Positions 1 through 13,449 of a stretch of 64,000 bases of DNA are shown piece after piece (position 1 is the stretch's first letter; every line of letters begins with the position of its first letter). The stretch is taken from NCBI GenBank assembly GCA_963277665.1, contig OY728159.1, positions 1,018,305,343 through 1,018,369,342 of the forward strand. The letters are read 5' to 3'. The translations under genes and the position numbers were made by a program. The stretch is from Viscum album. Taxonomy: Eukaryota > Streptophyta > Magnoliopsida > Santalales > Viscaceae. The notes below the pieces were generated by a model. It saw only the letters and a list, made by a program, of their open reading frames with translations. It ran no database searches and was not told the DNA's origin.

Positions 1-1560
1 CACAAAAATTTGACACACGATGTATTCAGAATGAAATTAAGTATGTGTTTTCAATGTCAAGTGTAATTTCAGTTTAAAAAGAACAACATGGAAAAAACTA
101 TGAAAATGATCTCATATTGTTTCCAAAATTTATGAAAATGATCTATAATCCATTTGTGACATGTTGGAATTATCCACACATAAAGCTTCCCCCTGATGAG
201 GTCAGTATAACTCAATGAGCATGTTTTCAATACGAAGGTGTCATTTTAGTTTAAAACATGAATAAAATTGAAAAAATAAATAAAAGAGGTAATATATTTT
301 TCCAACATTTGGAAAATATCTTTAATTTATTTGTGAGGTGTTGGAGTTGACCGCACATAAATCTTATTCCCACTATGGTCGGTATGATTTGATGTGTGTG
401 TTTTCCATATAAATGAACCATTTTTTTCTAAAACACATGTCACAACCCCACAACTTAGTAAACAAGCTTATATTGTTTTTATAAATTAGTAAAATGACCC
501 ATAAATCAATTTTCATGTTTATAAATTTATAGTATTCCATCCTAAAACATGATGTGGTTGGTATGAATCAAATTGATTTTTGTCAATATAAAATTGCCTT
601 TTTAGTTTAAAACATGTCACGTTGAAAAAACTGGGCAAAAAAGATCATTATTTTATTAATTTTTTTTTACAATGATGCCTAATTCATTTTTGACATGTTG
701 AAGTTGACCACATGTCAACCGGAAACTTGATGTGGTCAGTATGTTTCAAAGTGTTAGTTTTAATTTCAAAAGTGTCATTTTAGTTTAAAACATGAATGAA
801 AAAGACAAAAAAATTTAAACGAGAACATATTATTTTTAAAATTTAATAAAATTTTCATTAATTTATTTTTGATGTATAAGAATAAACTGCAAATGAATAG
901 GAATTTATATGTGGTTAGTATGACTCAATGTTTGTGTTTTCAATATAAAAGTTTCATTTTAGGTCAAAACACATTTCAATCACCAAAAAAAGAAAACATG
1001 CTCAATTTTTTTCAAACATCAAGAAAATGATCCATAATTCATTCTTCACATAACGAAGCTAAACCCATGCGAATATGACACATAATGTAATAAATATTTC
1101 TCAAAGTGCATGTTTTCAATACAAAACTGTAATTTTAGTTTAAACCATAAATCTATAGAAAAATTCAATAAAAAATTCATATTAATTTTGAGCATTTAGA
1201 AAATGATCCATAATTAATTTTTAGTGCATAATAATTAATTGTACCTCAATCTGACACATGATGAATCCAATATGACTAAAAGTTCATTTTTTCAATATAA
1301 ATGTGTCATTTTAGTTAAAACACACATCAATGAGAAAAAACCAAGCAAATGAGTTCAGATTATTTTCAAAAAGTTGGAAAATGATTGATAATTCATTAGT
1401 GACATATTTAAATTTACCAAAAATAAATCAGTCACATGATGGGATTATTATCAATCAAAATACATGTTTTCAGAAAAAAGAACCATTTTTTAAACATGCA
1501 TCACATAGGAAAAAATGATCATTAAAACCAAAAAAAAATTCTCATAATTTTATATTCTAT
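1..1560. repeat. Diverged ~177-bp tandem satellite, nine monomers
   Basis: A recurring block (a 'tgttttcaatat'-type motif followed by 'ttttagtttaaaacat') is found at nearly constant spacing. The first A of the aaaac core falls near positions 76, 253, 430, 609, 787, 966, 1142, 1317 and 1492, giving steps of 175-179 bp. Other shared blocks are 'aaaatgatc.ataattcatt', 'gacatgttgga.ttgaccacac' and 'gatgtggtcagtatgactcaa'. Monomers differ strongly from each other, so the array is old, and it probably runs past the left window edge. The monomer length matches many plant centromeric or pericentromeric satellites, but that location is inference. Short open frames inside it (for example 1330-1518) have no coding character. 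Confidence 0.85.
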
Positions 1561-2209
1561 TATTTAATTAATTTCCAAATCATTTTTATCTTATACTTAT
1601 TTTGTTAGTTTTCCTATAGATAATGACTAAATATGGACAAGAAATGGTGTGATAGTTGAAGGATTGTTCTTAAAAAACATGTTCTCTTGAATTGGATAAC
1701 ATCCAATGTGATTTTTTTTGTGACCACATATGTGGTTCAATTCAAGATAACCTAATTTTGAGAACCAAATGAAATAGTGTGGTCTGTATGAATCAACCAC
1801 AACTCAATTTGATACACTGTGTTCAAGGTATGACTCAATGTATATGTTTTCAGTTTAAAATTGACAATGTGTTTAATTATTTTCATTAAGGTATTACTAA
1901 CATAAGAATTTTTTATGTATATATGTGCATTATTGTTCTCAATTTCGGGTGGTTTTTTCAGCAACAAAGAGCATGACCAGGGGTCGGGGGATAAAGACAT
2001 AGGAACATTGATGTTTTTGATTGTATGTGATAATCTATAATTAATCATGTAATTATACAATCCAATGTTTGACATGTCTATAATATATCAATTTCTTATT
2101 TTTTTTTGTTTTAAACAATATTTTAATTAAAATATGTAATTTCAACATTAATTTATTTTTTATTTTCTAACTATTTTTTCTATTGGGGTGTTCTATTATT
2201 TTAATAGAA
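1561..2209. other. AT-rich spacer with a broken satellite remnant
   Basis: No gene is visible. Around 1770-1870 two partial satellite-like blocks recur ('gtggtctgtatgaatcaa', then 'ggtatgactcaatgtatat' followed by 'gttttcagtttaaaa'). This suggests that the satellite once extended further and was broken up. The rest is AT-rich low-complexity sequence. Confidence 0.4.
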
Positions 2210-2501
2210 CACTATAGATCTATGCCCATTTATTAGTTAAAGAAAAAGTAATGATAAAGGGATTATTTATCTTCCCAATGGAAAACACTAATAAAGGTAT
2301 CCTTTATTCGGAATATGTGAAACACTGATAAAGGACCCACTTTATCAACACTATTTTTATCACAGATAAAGGATCTCTTTATTGATGATAAATAAAATCA
2401 TTGATAAAGGGGATACTTTATCAATGTTTTTAGTCATTGATAAAGGGACCCTTAATCATCACATTTCTAGAACTAATAAAGGCCTATAGATTTTATGGGT
2501 G
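2210..2501. mobile_element. CACTA-like MITE candidate (292 bp)
   Basis: The left end (2210-2236, starting CACTATAGATCTATGCCC) and the reverse complement of the right end (starting CACCCATAAAATCTATAGG) align over about 27 bp with small gaps, both running into TTTATTAG. Between them is a cluster of short inverted motifs of the form GATAAAGG..CCTTTATC in both orientations (2250-2480). Such subterminal repeats are typical of CACTA transposons. No 3-bp target duplication is evident and there is no coding capacity. Imperfect ends make the exact borders uncertain. The two larger elements at 5799 and 13450 carry related motifs. Confidence 0.5.
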
Positions 2502-2844
2502 CTCAGATTTTTAACAAAATTTTTTATTAAAAAATATCTATTATATAGATGTTAAAGGAGTTATGTTTTGTAGTGGAGAAAAAGTTATAGAAATTAAAAT
2601 GATCCATATGGATGATAAAACAGAGGACGAGAAAATTCCCTCTTAAGAATTAACAGGGCACGATGATTACATATTTGTTTATTTTGGACCACGATGGTCA
2701 ACTCAGTTGAAAAGATAACAATTATGTCACTATGAAATTATCATTAAAGGAAATATTTTATACTAATTATTGAAATATGATGGAAAAAATATATTAAATC
2801 GTAGAGAAATACCTAATTCTAAACATATCCTCATGGATTGTAGT

Positions 2845-3850
2845 GATGAAGGAGAAACATGAAGCTCCATACATGAAAAGGCTTGGGATCTTATTACATT
2901 ACCACATAGATGGAAGGTTATCTAATAAAAATGGGTATTTATGGTCAAGTGAGATGGAATGGGAATGGTGGAATGATATCATGCCTGACTAATTTTAAAA
3001 GGATACTCTCACAATGTAGGTATTGATTTCAAAAGAAAATATTATAATGTTATTAGATTTATAACTATTCATGTAGTTCTATCATTATTTTCTACATAAT
3101 GTTTACATCTAGTGGAGTTTGATGTGTAGTGATATATTATCATGGAAATCTTGATGAAATTAAATGTACATACTTCAACCTAAATTTTATATAGAAGGAA
3201 AATATAACATGTTTGGTAAGGTGAAATAATCACTATATGATATCAAGTAGTCACTAAGGTGTTGGAACAATAGATTTGATTCCAATATCATGAGCATTGG
3301 ATTCCACGCACTTTCTGAAATACTTGTACATATCTCAAGGTTTTACATGGTAACTATTTTATCATTATTATATTATAGGTTTATAATATTTTGGTTACAC
3401 GTCCCAATAAAGATCTAATCTATTGGATGAAGTCACAATTTTCAAGGGAGTTTAATATAAGGGGCATGGGACTAGTAAACAAGATTCTTAAGATGTATAT
3501 TTACCAAGATAGAAATAGTGGGAACATTTGGCTATCACAAAATTATTACTTAAGTAAAGTCTTGATATTATTTTACATCTGTTAATTTAATCCAATCTCT
3601 AGGATTATTTCCATTAATTTTTTATTATCCTCTAGGATGAGTCCCAACAGAAAAGTATATATGACAAATATGTCTCATGTATTATATGATACAAAATTGC
3701 GGAGTCTATTATTCTCTAAGGTTTGTACAAGACCAAATATTTCAAATTCAATGGAAGTAGTTATAAGGTATATAGAGAATATTGAATAAGAGCATAATAA
3801 CAGAGGTAAAAAGATTCTAAGATACATGAAGGTGACCCCAAATACTACAT
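2845..3850 (+). pseudogene. Ty1/copia reverse transcriptase fossil
   Basis: Conceptual translation, with frameshifts and several stops, follows the copia RT from start to end. In order: a short lead-in resembling AMKEE.EAL (~2848); WDLITLP (~2882) and KWVFMVK, the usual start of the RT domain; LILKGYS..VGIDF (~2985-3035), corresponding to LVAKGYTQ..GIDF; the VIRFITIHVVLSLF and FDV stretch (~3050-3125), corresponding to the region before LDVKTAFLHG; YYHGNLDEI (~3138-3160); and KSLYDIK..LRCWNNRFDS (~3220-3290), corresponding to SLYGLKQ..R.W..RFD. The catalytic YVDD region is degraded (~3366-3400). DRNSGNIWLSQNYYLSKVL (~3510-3565), KVCTRPNIS (~3720) and KKILRYMK (~3805-3830) end it. No functional enzyme is possible. 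Integrase, RNase H and LTRs could not be followed, so this is a truncated remnant. Confidence 0.85.
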
Positions 3851-5798
3851 AATATTATGGGGATCATATTTCATTATCAAAGTCTATATCATTTCACATT
3901 TTAGGCAATTATTATTAATGGAAATCCAACAGTAGTAATTGTATTACTCATTTAAAATGATTTCAGATGAGGATTTTAATGTTTTATATAGTTAAATATA
4001 TATCTATATATGAAGTGGTTTACAGGGTAGATAAACATATTTGAAACGTGGTGATATTGATGAAAATGATTTTGGAGGTGGTGATCCATATAAATGAGAA
4101 TATTCTAATATTTTATCATAATCAAAGTCCATTTCACATTTCATGCAAGGAATATATTCATTCTTGGATGTTTAATATACAAGTACAATATCATTTCATT
4201 TGATATGTGGTGGGGAAGGAAGTGTGAATATGCAGAAAAGTCAGAGTAAAGAAAATATCGCAGATTTACTAATGAAATAACTTTTATTTGATACATTCAT
4301 ATGGTTCAAATCCATGAGTAGCCATATGGAAATATAAGTAGCATGGGGTGGTAGATGGTAATGAAATATAGAGATTTTATTGGTTCTAAATATATTCTTT
4401 AAGTTAAAGATATAATAGGAGACCCAAAAAATGGGTAAACTACTACCCCCATTAATTTTGTCAACGTGGGTGTCTCACCACATTTATTTCTCCCCTTTAA
4501 ATTGGAAAACGGGAAATTAATACCCATTTCACTATACACATTCGATTTGGTCAAGGACAGAGGGTCCCAAAGGGTGAATATTCCCAAAAAAGGTATACTC
4601 CTCTTGATATGGAAATAATTATCTTTTGGAATTATATTCTCATATCCTTCCATCAGTTTTTGGTGGTATTTTGTGACGTGTTTCTCTATTTATTGAAAAT
4701 AGAATTTGTTGTGTGTTTTGTAATTGTAATTTTTTGAGAAATTTTGTACAGAGTTTTACCCATACATATCTTTCTATTTTCCCTATGGGTTTTACCCCTT
4801 AAATTGTTTTTGGGTTTTCTACATTTCATATAGTGTGGATTTTTTCCATAATTTTTTACTTTATTTTAAATTTCATGTAAAAATGCACTATAGGGTTAAT
4901 TGTTTTTTATTCCCAATATATGGGTTACTAGGGTTATAGTCAGATTCAACCCCATTACCATCACATACATCCCCAATATTTCCTCTTACGTCACAACATA
5001 TATCTTCACTTTTGAAATGAGACCCAGGAAGTTTTGGTCATTAGTGTAGCATCCCCATTTAATTATTACGGGGTTTTTAAAATTGATTATCATCACCTAT
5101 TGGAATAGTACATGCCTCACTAATCCCATGTGGTATCACCCCAAGATTTGATCCTCAACCCATTCTGCATCCAGGTGAACATCGCCATTATTACCATCAC
5201 ATTCTCTACTAAAGGCTCATTTGCATCCATCCCTATTCTTCCAATAGAGTAGTAAAATTAAAAACACCATATTCTTTTCCCAATTAATTTATCACACATA
5301 AATGTTTATATAAGAATGAATAATTCATGGGTTACCAAATCATGTGTTTGGTTCCCAGTGGCTCATGAATTCTTGAAGGAATTATTGATGCACACCCCCA
5401 CTGTGTTGTAGTTAATGTTTTATCCAGATCAAAATCTTTTAAAACTATTCCTACTTTTGTTATAGCCCCTTCCACTGGTTGGTCATGTCATTATTATTTT
5501 TTATTTCAGATATATTTATGGAATACTAGTACATATATCTGCATCATTTTTCATTCAATACATTATATTTTTAACTGACCCTACAATAGTGTTATTTTCC
5601 ATTCTTTTGGTTTCATTTCTTGTGTTGTGTTTCTAGTGTCTTCAAAACTCAATTTGAAAATTTTGTATTAGATATGGGAATGTTATTTCCTTGAATACTA
5701 TTAGGGGTTAAAAAATATGTTAGTCTCCATTCAATGGACCAAGAAGACACTATGATAGAATATACCTATATCACCACTCAAAATGGGCAATGTCATCA
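3851..5798. other. Unassigned AT-rich stretch between copia fossil and CACTA-like element
   Basis: No gene recognised. It probably includes degraded RNase H and 3' parts of the copia element just upstream, but I could not follow a frame past about 3850. A minus-strand open frame of 84 codons (4399-4653) resembles no family I know and has no relatives in the window, so it is treated as chance. Confidence 0.4.
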
Positions 5799-7873
5799 CT
5801 ATAAAAACATTGAGGTCTTAAGCGAAGGGAAATGTAGTTACATTTAATAGTATTAACCGATGAATTAATTCATAGGCACTAAATCATCATTGATAAAGGA
5901 AACCTTTTTAACAAAAATCGGCACAAATAACCACACCCTTCATCGATGGTTTTATTAATGATGATAGAGGTGGGTTTTATTAGTTTTTGGCATAGATAAA
6001 GGGATAATTTATCAACAGTAAAAATGATCAAATAAAACTAGAAAAATATTATTTTTAAATTATTTAGGTACTCCACTCACCCACACCACCTCCCCTTATT
6101 AGAAATCACACTACACTTTATTAGTCCTCTCTGCTTATCCCTCCCTCCAACTCATGTGCAATGCTCCCCCTACATCAGAACTTCCCTGTCCATTCATAGT
6201 CTCACGAGACTAGATTCAAACCTGGGGCCTTCATGTGAAAATCAAGGTGGTGATTTCACATGTTATCAAAGAAGCCGTAGAATTTTAGTATTGGATACAC
6301 TATAGCATGGGAATTAGCAATGGTGGTATTGTAGCAGGTACTATAGTACCTTTGGTTCTTTAGAAGTAATATTCACCAAAGGGGACTTTGGGGTAGAAAA
6401 TGGTCATTCATGCCTAGAAATAGGGATTAATGTATTAGGTCCTTCAGGCCATGAAATTTTCAAAGGTTTGGGTGGAAGGGTTATCCCTCGAAGGGGGGGG
6501 GGGTATGAACTCTCAATATATTCTTCTGATATGAGGGTGTGTGTATTTTTGTGTATTTTACCACCAACAAATAATAATATATATACATATACATACATTC
6601 TTATCCATATATATTAATTCATATATTTTTATATATTTATATAATTATTTTAAAATAAATTTATAAAATATATATTTTTTTGTGTGTGTGTATTGATGTG
6701 TCTGTCTCTATATATATACATATGTTCATCTATGTGTGGATATTTTTTTTATTTTTTTTAATATATTATATTACACATATTCATTTATATAAATTATAAA
6801 ATATAAATAAATATATACATGAATTTTTATACACACTAACACACAAACTTATAAATATTTATATATTACCATTATGAGAACATTTTTATTTTTATATATT
6901 TATTCATTAATTTTTATAAGGTAAATAAAAAGAATAATTTTTTATTTTAAATAAATTGATTAATTATTTTTTTCTTATGTTGTATATATATATTAAAACA
7001 TATTTTATATGTTGATATGTTTAAATGTTCATTTATTAGTAAAAAAATTTAGATGTAAATTTATACATATATGTATATATATGTGTAAAATTAAGTATAA
7101 TTAAAACTAAAATATGGAAGAAAGTGAACACTATAATACTGATATGAATGTATGTTTGGGGAATAAATTTGGTCTCTACTAAAAAATGAAAAGGCGAGAT
7201 CATTAATGGAAGTTTAAATTTGTTTAAATGATAAAAAGTTATGATATTATAACTAAAAACTCAATTTTGGAGGACTTCTTGGTCATTATTATCTGAGATA
7301 AACTTGAGATCAAAAGTTATATTCATTTGAAGTTAAACCATTCTTCCAGATTTTCATAATATCATAATTAATTTATTAATATTTTATTTGAAATAATTTT
7401 TGTAAAATGTTTATTAAATGATATTATTTATAAAATTATTAATTAATATTAATTTTAAATTATTTTATAAACCATATTTCATTAAATATATTTTTTATTA
7501 AGTGTAAATAAAAAATTATTATTATATAAATAATAATTTTGAAAATAATATATGTATATATAATTATTAATTAGAATACATTTCTTATGGAAATATGATT
7601 TTTAATAATGTATTGACTTTTATTTTATCAATGGAAAAAAGTGCTTATAATGGGTTCCCGTCATTAGTTCAAAAAATGAACTATTAAAGGGAGGACTTTT
7701 CCATTGACAAAAAAAGTTTGAGTAAAGGGAGGCCATTAATAATGCTAAAGAAAAAAAATGAAAAATGCGGTATTTTATAAAGAAAATTTATATATATAGA
7801 TATACCATTTATCATAAATTTTATTTAAAATGATAAAATCATGGCACTAAGTTGGTGTGATTTAGTATTAGTG
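5799..7873. mobile_element. CACTA-like non-autonomous element, copy A
   Basis: It begins with CACTATAAAAAC and has subterminal motifs of the GATAAAGG/CCTTTATC kind (5880-6010 and 7620-7740). It shares a recognisable order of blocks with copy B at 13450-15248: 'aaattatttaggtact' followed by a C-rich stretch (6057-6200 versus 13690-13860), an extremely AT-rich middle (6600-7080 versus 13900-14400), and 'gaacactataat...atgaatgtatg' followed by 'actaaaaactc' (7125-7265 versus 14430-14570). No transposase is visible. The right border (around 7873, TATTAGTG) is a best guess, and no target duplication was found. It contains an 11-G run at 6493-6503. Confidence 0.5.
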
Positions 7874-9330
7874 AGATATATTGATTAATTTTTTGTTCAC
7901 AATATTCTAAAATAATTAAACCACATTTAATATTCTAAATTGAATAGGCAGTATAAATACATGAATAAAAAAAATCTTTCATTGAATGATTATAAACAAA
8001 ATATTTTTCAAATGATTCCTTAAAATCAAAATCAATGAATGAGAATAAGAATTTCAAATTCATGAAAAAACATTAGCAGAAGAAGAAATCGTGATTTACA
8101 TGTCTCATAGAAATGATAAACCTTATCTTGAACAAATAATAAGTGCATGATGCATCAATAATAAGTTCAAAATAAATAGTATAAATAACTAGTGACACAA
8201 AAGTGAAATTAAAGAACAAAATAGAACACTAATTATTTTTTGTACTCTATCTAATTGGTCTATGTTCATAGGGTAGGGTCACCATGTTTCCACTATGAAA
8301 ATAAATAGAATTTACAACATAACAATAATCTATAATCAACAAAAACCAACAAAGGTAATGGCTCAGGTGGAAACTATCTAAAGGTTATATTGTTATAGCT
8401 CCAGGACACACAATGAAATTTTTTTTGGATACTACATATACTCCAAACCGTAGAAAAACTCAAAATAGTGTATCATGGTTATAAATAAAACTATAAAAAA
8501 ATATAGTATTAAGAATAAAATGAAATAAAATTAAGTAAAGTGACAACTTACTAGGGCTTTGACTCACCTATATGCCATCAAATAACTTACTCAATGAAGG
8601 TTTTAATCAACTCTATCATCAAGAACACTCTTCATCCTCATCATCATTGTTTGATAGCATGGAAACAAAGAGAACTTTATAATCTCATTGGATCACCTCC
8701 AAAATAATTGAGGAGGAACAAAACAATTCTCTCTTTATAGTTCTCCATTGGAAAATAAAAGGTGGACCCACTCCTCCCTTTTCTAATCTGGAAAGTAATG
8801 TTCAGTCTTGTGATGATCCTCCTCCTCTAGCAGAATGAGATCCCCAAAAACAGTAACCCTCGAAATGGTGTGTCACAACCACACTGAATCTATGTGCATT
8901 AATGTAATAAAAAATGTGTAGTAGATCTATTATATTATATGAGAAACACAACCACAAATGGATTGATGAAAATAATTCAACCTAATACATAGATCATAAA
9001 ACCATGGTAATTCAGTGAATCTATATGAATATTATTGTAAAAATTAATTCAACATATAAGGGTCACACACATGTCAGATAAGGGTAACCACACCCCTATA
9101 TAAGGGAAACTGCATCCCCCTTGAAATGGTAGCTCTATCCCCCATATAAGGGTATCCACATCCACCCAATAAGGGAAGTCACAAATGTTGGAACATGTGA
9201 TGTCAACCAAAAGAACTAATGTTTACCTAAAATAATTTATTAAATATAATATTTATTTAAAAAATAAAATTAAACAAATAACATTCCAAATAAAAAATCA
9301 AAACATGGAATCAAACCAATTGAATTGGAA
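7874..9330. repeat. LTR-like repeat R1, copy 1
   Basis: It aligns block by block with 10541-11990: 'ttgttcacaatattctaaa' with 'ttggttcacaaaattccg'; 'atgtctcatagaaatgataaacc' with 'atgtctcacataagtaataaacc'; and a matching 'gactcacctatatgccatca' region near 8570 (versus 11225-11250). Both copies end in several imperfect ~25-bp units built on 'ataagggtaaccacaccc' (9070-9185 versus 11740-11860). No open frame or LTR terminus could be fixed. Length, lack of coding and paired occurrence suggest old LTRs or solo LTRs, as inference. Confidence 0.5.
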
Positions 9331-10540
9331 TAATTTTTGTGAGTAAAAATTCAAAAATTTCCCCATTGAAAATATAATCCAAAATACTAGAACCCCTACC
9401 ATTCCTCAGACCACAAAACCTATCACCTCGATTTAGGTGAATATGGAGACCTAATAAATTTTAAGAGTACTTTATAATTTTCACTATTTGTATCTCAATG
9501 ACACAAACCATCCCACATTTAGTGACATCTACTGATAACTAATAAAACATTCCAATAAATTGTATATAAATATAATAAATTTAATTAACTAAACTCATTC
9601 CTTCACTTACCGTAGCTTCTTATGTTCACATAACTACAACCTAACAAATGTCATTGCATCTAAGGTCTCAAAGTAGCTCTCATGTTCTAGGAAGACACCA
9701 AAAAAAGAGTTTTATCTTATTCCTCACACCTAATAAAATAATGAAACAAATCATGGTATGAATAAGAAAAAAATGAAACTATTAAATAATTAATTAATTT
9801 CACCAATAAAATAAAACACCACAAAATCCAATCACATATAAAACTATACTAGCCAAATCAATATAGATATGATAATTTCAAACACCTTGAAACTCATCTT
9901 GGATCCACATAGGACCATCCATTGTAATTTATTATATTTGTGTAAAATTTAGAAATAATTACATCATGAAGATAATAAAACTACATTGACCACAATATTA
10001 TTCTCTTTAATCCTCTTCCACAAAAGGGGATAGCCAAAATCTATAGTAAGTCTGATTCAATTCCCAGAATAATCCTTAATTTTTATAATATTGTCACTTC
10101 CTGACTAAGGTGATTAGTCATACTAAATTAGAAAACAGCATAAGGATATCTTATAAACAAGTGTCTATTATATAGAACAACAACATGATCTTAATCTAGC
10201 TAAAAGAAAAAATAAAACAATGCAAAAAACATCTAGGAAACACCTCATTATCTTTCAACAATACTAATTCTAGGTCAACACCTGCACTAGTTTTGTAGAA
10301 CCTCAAATCAAGATAAAGGAGAATAAGGATAATGGTCAATTATATGAATCTATATATGAATAGAAAAAAATAATACCATAGAAGCATAGCGCATGATCAA
10401 GCTGATCAATTCAACAAATAAGCATGTTGTAAAGCAATAAAAAAATAAAATAAAAATGGAATATTATGATGAAAAAATAAATTTATATTGTCTTTGATGA
10501 CAATTATTTGGGGTTTGATAAAAGGTAAATCCCTATTCTA
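9331..10540. other. Unassigned AT-rich spacer between R1 copies
   Basis: No gene, RNA or clear repeat recognised. It is AT-rich with scattered stops in all frames. If the R1 copies are the two LTRs of one old element, this stretch would be its decayed internal region, but I saw no primer binding site or coding match to support that. Confidence 0.3.
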
Positions 10541-11990
10541 TATCCCAAAGAGACATATCAAATTTTTTGGTTCACAAAATTCCGTACAAGATAGAATGAG
10601 GTTTAATATTTTAAATAGAACAGGTAGCAAACAATACATGAATATAATAATGTTTTAATTGAAGTATCATAAATAGAATATTGTAAGTAAATTTCCATCA
10701 AACTATAATAAATTAATGATTATGAAAATTTCATATTCATGTGAAAAATTATATAGTAAAAAAACATTCTTTATATGTCTCACATAAGTAATAAACCTCA
10801 TATTGAACAAAAAAATACATGTTGCATCAATGATATAAGCAATGTGAGCATCAGTAGTAACAATTGAAAATAGTAGTAATGAAATAACAAAACATGACCC
10901 CGTGGTTTTTATGTAATTTGGTAAATTGTTCTATGAATAGAAGATAGGGTAACGAGAGATTCATAATATAAATAAATAGTAGGTACAACAGATACAAGAA
11001 GTAGAAATAAAAAACTGTACATGTAAAAGTAAAATGAGTGAACTATCTGAAGGTGATGTTCTTATAGCCCTTGTACATTCAATAAAATTGAGTTATGGAT
11101 TCTATGTATACCATATACCATAGAAGTAATAAAAAGAAACATAATATAACACATAAAAAAGTAGTAAAAACATTGGATCAAGAATGAAATTAATGAAATA
11201 TTGGAATGAGACCCCCATAACAGGGCTCAGTATCTCTTACATATCATCAAAGACCCTTTAAGATGTAGTTGTAGATCATCACCATCAATAGGAATTCCCT
11301 TTATCCACATCATTTTCATTTGGGTAAATGGAATACTAGGGATCATCATGAATTGATCAGATCTCCTCACTAAGATTTTAAGATGAACAACACTCTAATG
11401 GAATTATGATTCTCTATGAGTGAAAATGATTCCAAACACTCACTTTCATTTTCTTCATAGTAAATAAAAGTGAAGGCCCATAGTGACACTCCAACTCTAG
11501 GAAAACGAGATCCAGAAAGCCATTCACCCCTAAAATATAGTGGTAGACTAAATCCAAATGCACATTCCACAATGAAATAAAAAAGGCATAACCGATATAT
11601 TATAATATATCAAAATCACATCCACATATGTATGGATAAAAATAAATATGTACCCGCTATTGAATAGAAAAACAAGGACACAATGATCCACTATAAGAAA
11701 AGATTCTTCAATGGAACTTAATGTATACGAGTCTCATTCTTCCAAGTATGGATAACCACATCCCTCATGTAATGGTAAATGTACCCCCTATTAAGGGTAG
11801 CTTCATACCATATGCAAGGGTATACACTTCCCCATACATAAGGGTATCCATGGATAAGTAAATATGTATGTATTAATAAAATTACTATTGAATTAAATCC
11901 AACATTTAATAAATCTAGTATTATTTAGATGATAAAATTCAAATTATATTAGTCTAAAAATAAAAAATTCAATAAAAATAATCAAAACCA
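10541..11990. repeat. LTR-like repeat R1, copy 2
   Basis: Same block order as copy 1, about 2.65 kb downstream in the same orientation, including the degenerate ~25-bp 'ataaggg' unit cluster at 11740-11860. The open frame at 11370-11570 on the minus strand is not conserved between the copies and is treated as chance. The copia gag fossil starts about 150 bp downstream of this copy. Whether R1 belonged to that element cannot be decided by eye. Confidence 0.5.
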
Positions 11991-12149
11991 TTTTATTGGG
12001 AAACAATTAATGAAGTAAAATTAAAAAATGATAATGTATATATTAGATTATTCATTAAAATTATCACTTGAACTAGGTATCTACCATGATGGTAGTAGTG
12101 GAAGCAGTAATGATAGACACAATGTTGAGGTGAGGCTGGTGGTGAAGGA

Positions 12150-13440
12150 TATGGGAAGCGTGACGGTAAACCCAATGTTGATATACACAAAATATAGTGA
12201 CTATGATCTCTTAATAAGGGTACATATTTAGGCACATGTTATATGGGTTGTGATCAACTGTGTGAATGCCAATTTTTTGGACAATTAATTTTTTTTTCAT
12301 TTATAACTGTTGTCTCACCCATGTTTTTGGAAACACTTATTATGAAGTAAACATATAATAAATTATGGGATGTTGTGAGCACTATTTTTATGGGTTCCAA
12401 GCATGTGGATGAGGCCAAAAAAATTTCATTTCACCTGACCATCAAATTCATTCAGGTGAAATTTTCTGAGATAATAGATGATTTCTCCATATGCCTCACT
12501 AATCTCATTAATAGTTTGATCATATTGGTAGACAAGATAAAGGATGAAGAGATATTCAAAATTTCATTTACATGGTTCTCTTAGATATATGTTGGACTCA
12601 TTTTTTCCTTGAGACTCTAATTGTTCTAAACAAACGTACAATGGGGGAACTCATGTGTCGAAAAAAATCCCTATAAGAGAGCCATACAGTTTAGAAAAAA
12701 TAACATAAATGGGAATATATTATCTTTATACTGATGAGGAGTGGATTACATAAAATAGTATGAGGAAACATAGTGAGGAACTCTTTATTATTGAGAGTGG
12801 TAATGAAAAAATGATAGGAATGATGTTGTGGTGAAAAGAGGTGTTTTGTAAATATTAAATTTCAAGTGATACAATTACAAATATTATGGTCACTACATAA
12901 AGGAGTTATGAAAATTAAGATGTGATCAAAAGGAAATAGTTAACCTGATAAAGGTAAAATGTGAAAAACCTACACTTTTAATGACTGAATTCCCTATGAT
13001 TATAGAAGTTTTTAAGAAATCATTTGGAGAAGTGATTATCAATGAGGAGAACATATTTCTAAAAGATGTTGGAAACAACATTTAATACCTTGAAACATGT
13101 TCCCACAACCCAGTGAATGGATCCCTGCAGATTTTTGTGTTCTGGTATGATTCATTGACTTTCATAGTGAAGTAAAGAGATGGATAAAATTTACATATTT
13201 TTGAAAAAGGTGATGTAATGTTCTAATGAAAAAATAAGGAGCATGTGGTGTTTATTGGGGCATATGATATTCCAAAACTCTGTAAAAACATTTTCAGTTT
13301 GAGCTAACAAGAAAATATTGGTTAAAAATTTTTAATTGAGGATGGGAATTTTTATATCCATTATCCAAAAGAAAAAATATGTTTCACAATATATGATATA
13401 CCAAGTTTTAGGAGAATAAGCAGTCGGATTAGGAGTAAAT
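12150..13440 (+). pseudogene. Ty1/copia gag-protease fossil
   Basis: Translation follows a copia-type Gag (UBN2 family) into the protease and pre-integrase region, with stops and frame changes. NPMLIYTKYSDYDLLIRV (~12168-12225) corresponds to the Gag start (P.L...NY..W...M.V). WDVVSTIFMGSKHVDEAKK (~12366-12422) and IIDDFSICLTNLINSL (~12471-12518) give the UBN2 core, and ETLIVLNKRTMGEL (~12611-12652) the end of that domain. A zinc knuckle at 12870-12908 keeps the Gly-His core, but two Cys codons read Tyr and the last reads Leu. The protease motif (WYLDTGAS in relatives) reads YLETCSHN at 13087, so the catalytic Asp is lost. YDIPKLCKNIFSL (~13266-13302) and FLIEDGN lead towards GAG-pre-integrase. 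The frame stops at the CACTA-like element beginning at 13450. Confidence 0.85.
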
Positions 13441-13449
13441 TTCTACTTA

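Noticed and set aside
4399..4653. 84-codon minus-strand open frame
   Set aside because: No recognisable domain, no second copy, AT-rich surroundings.
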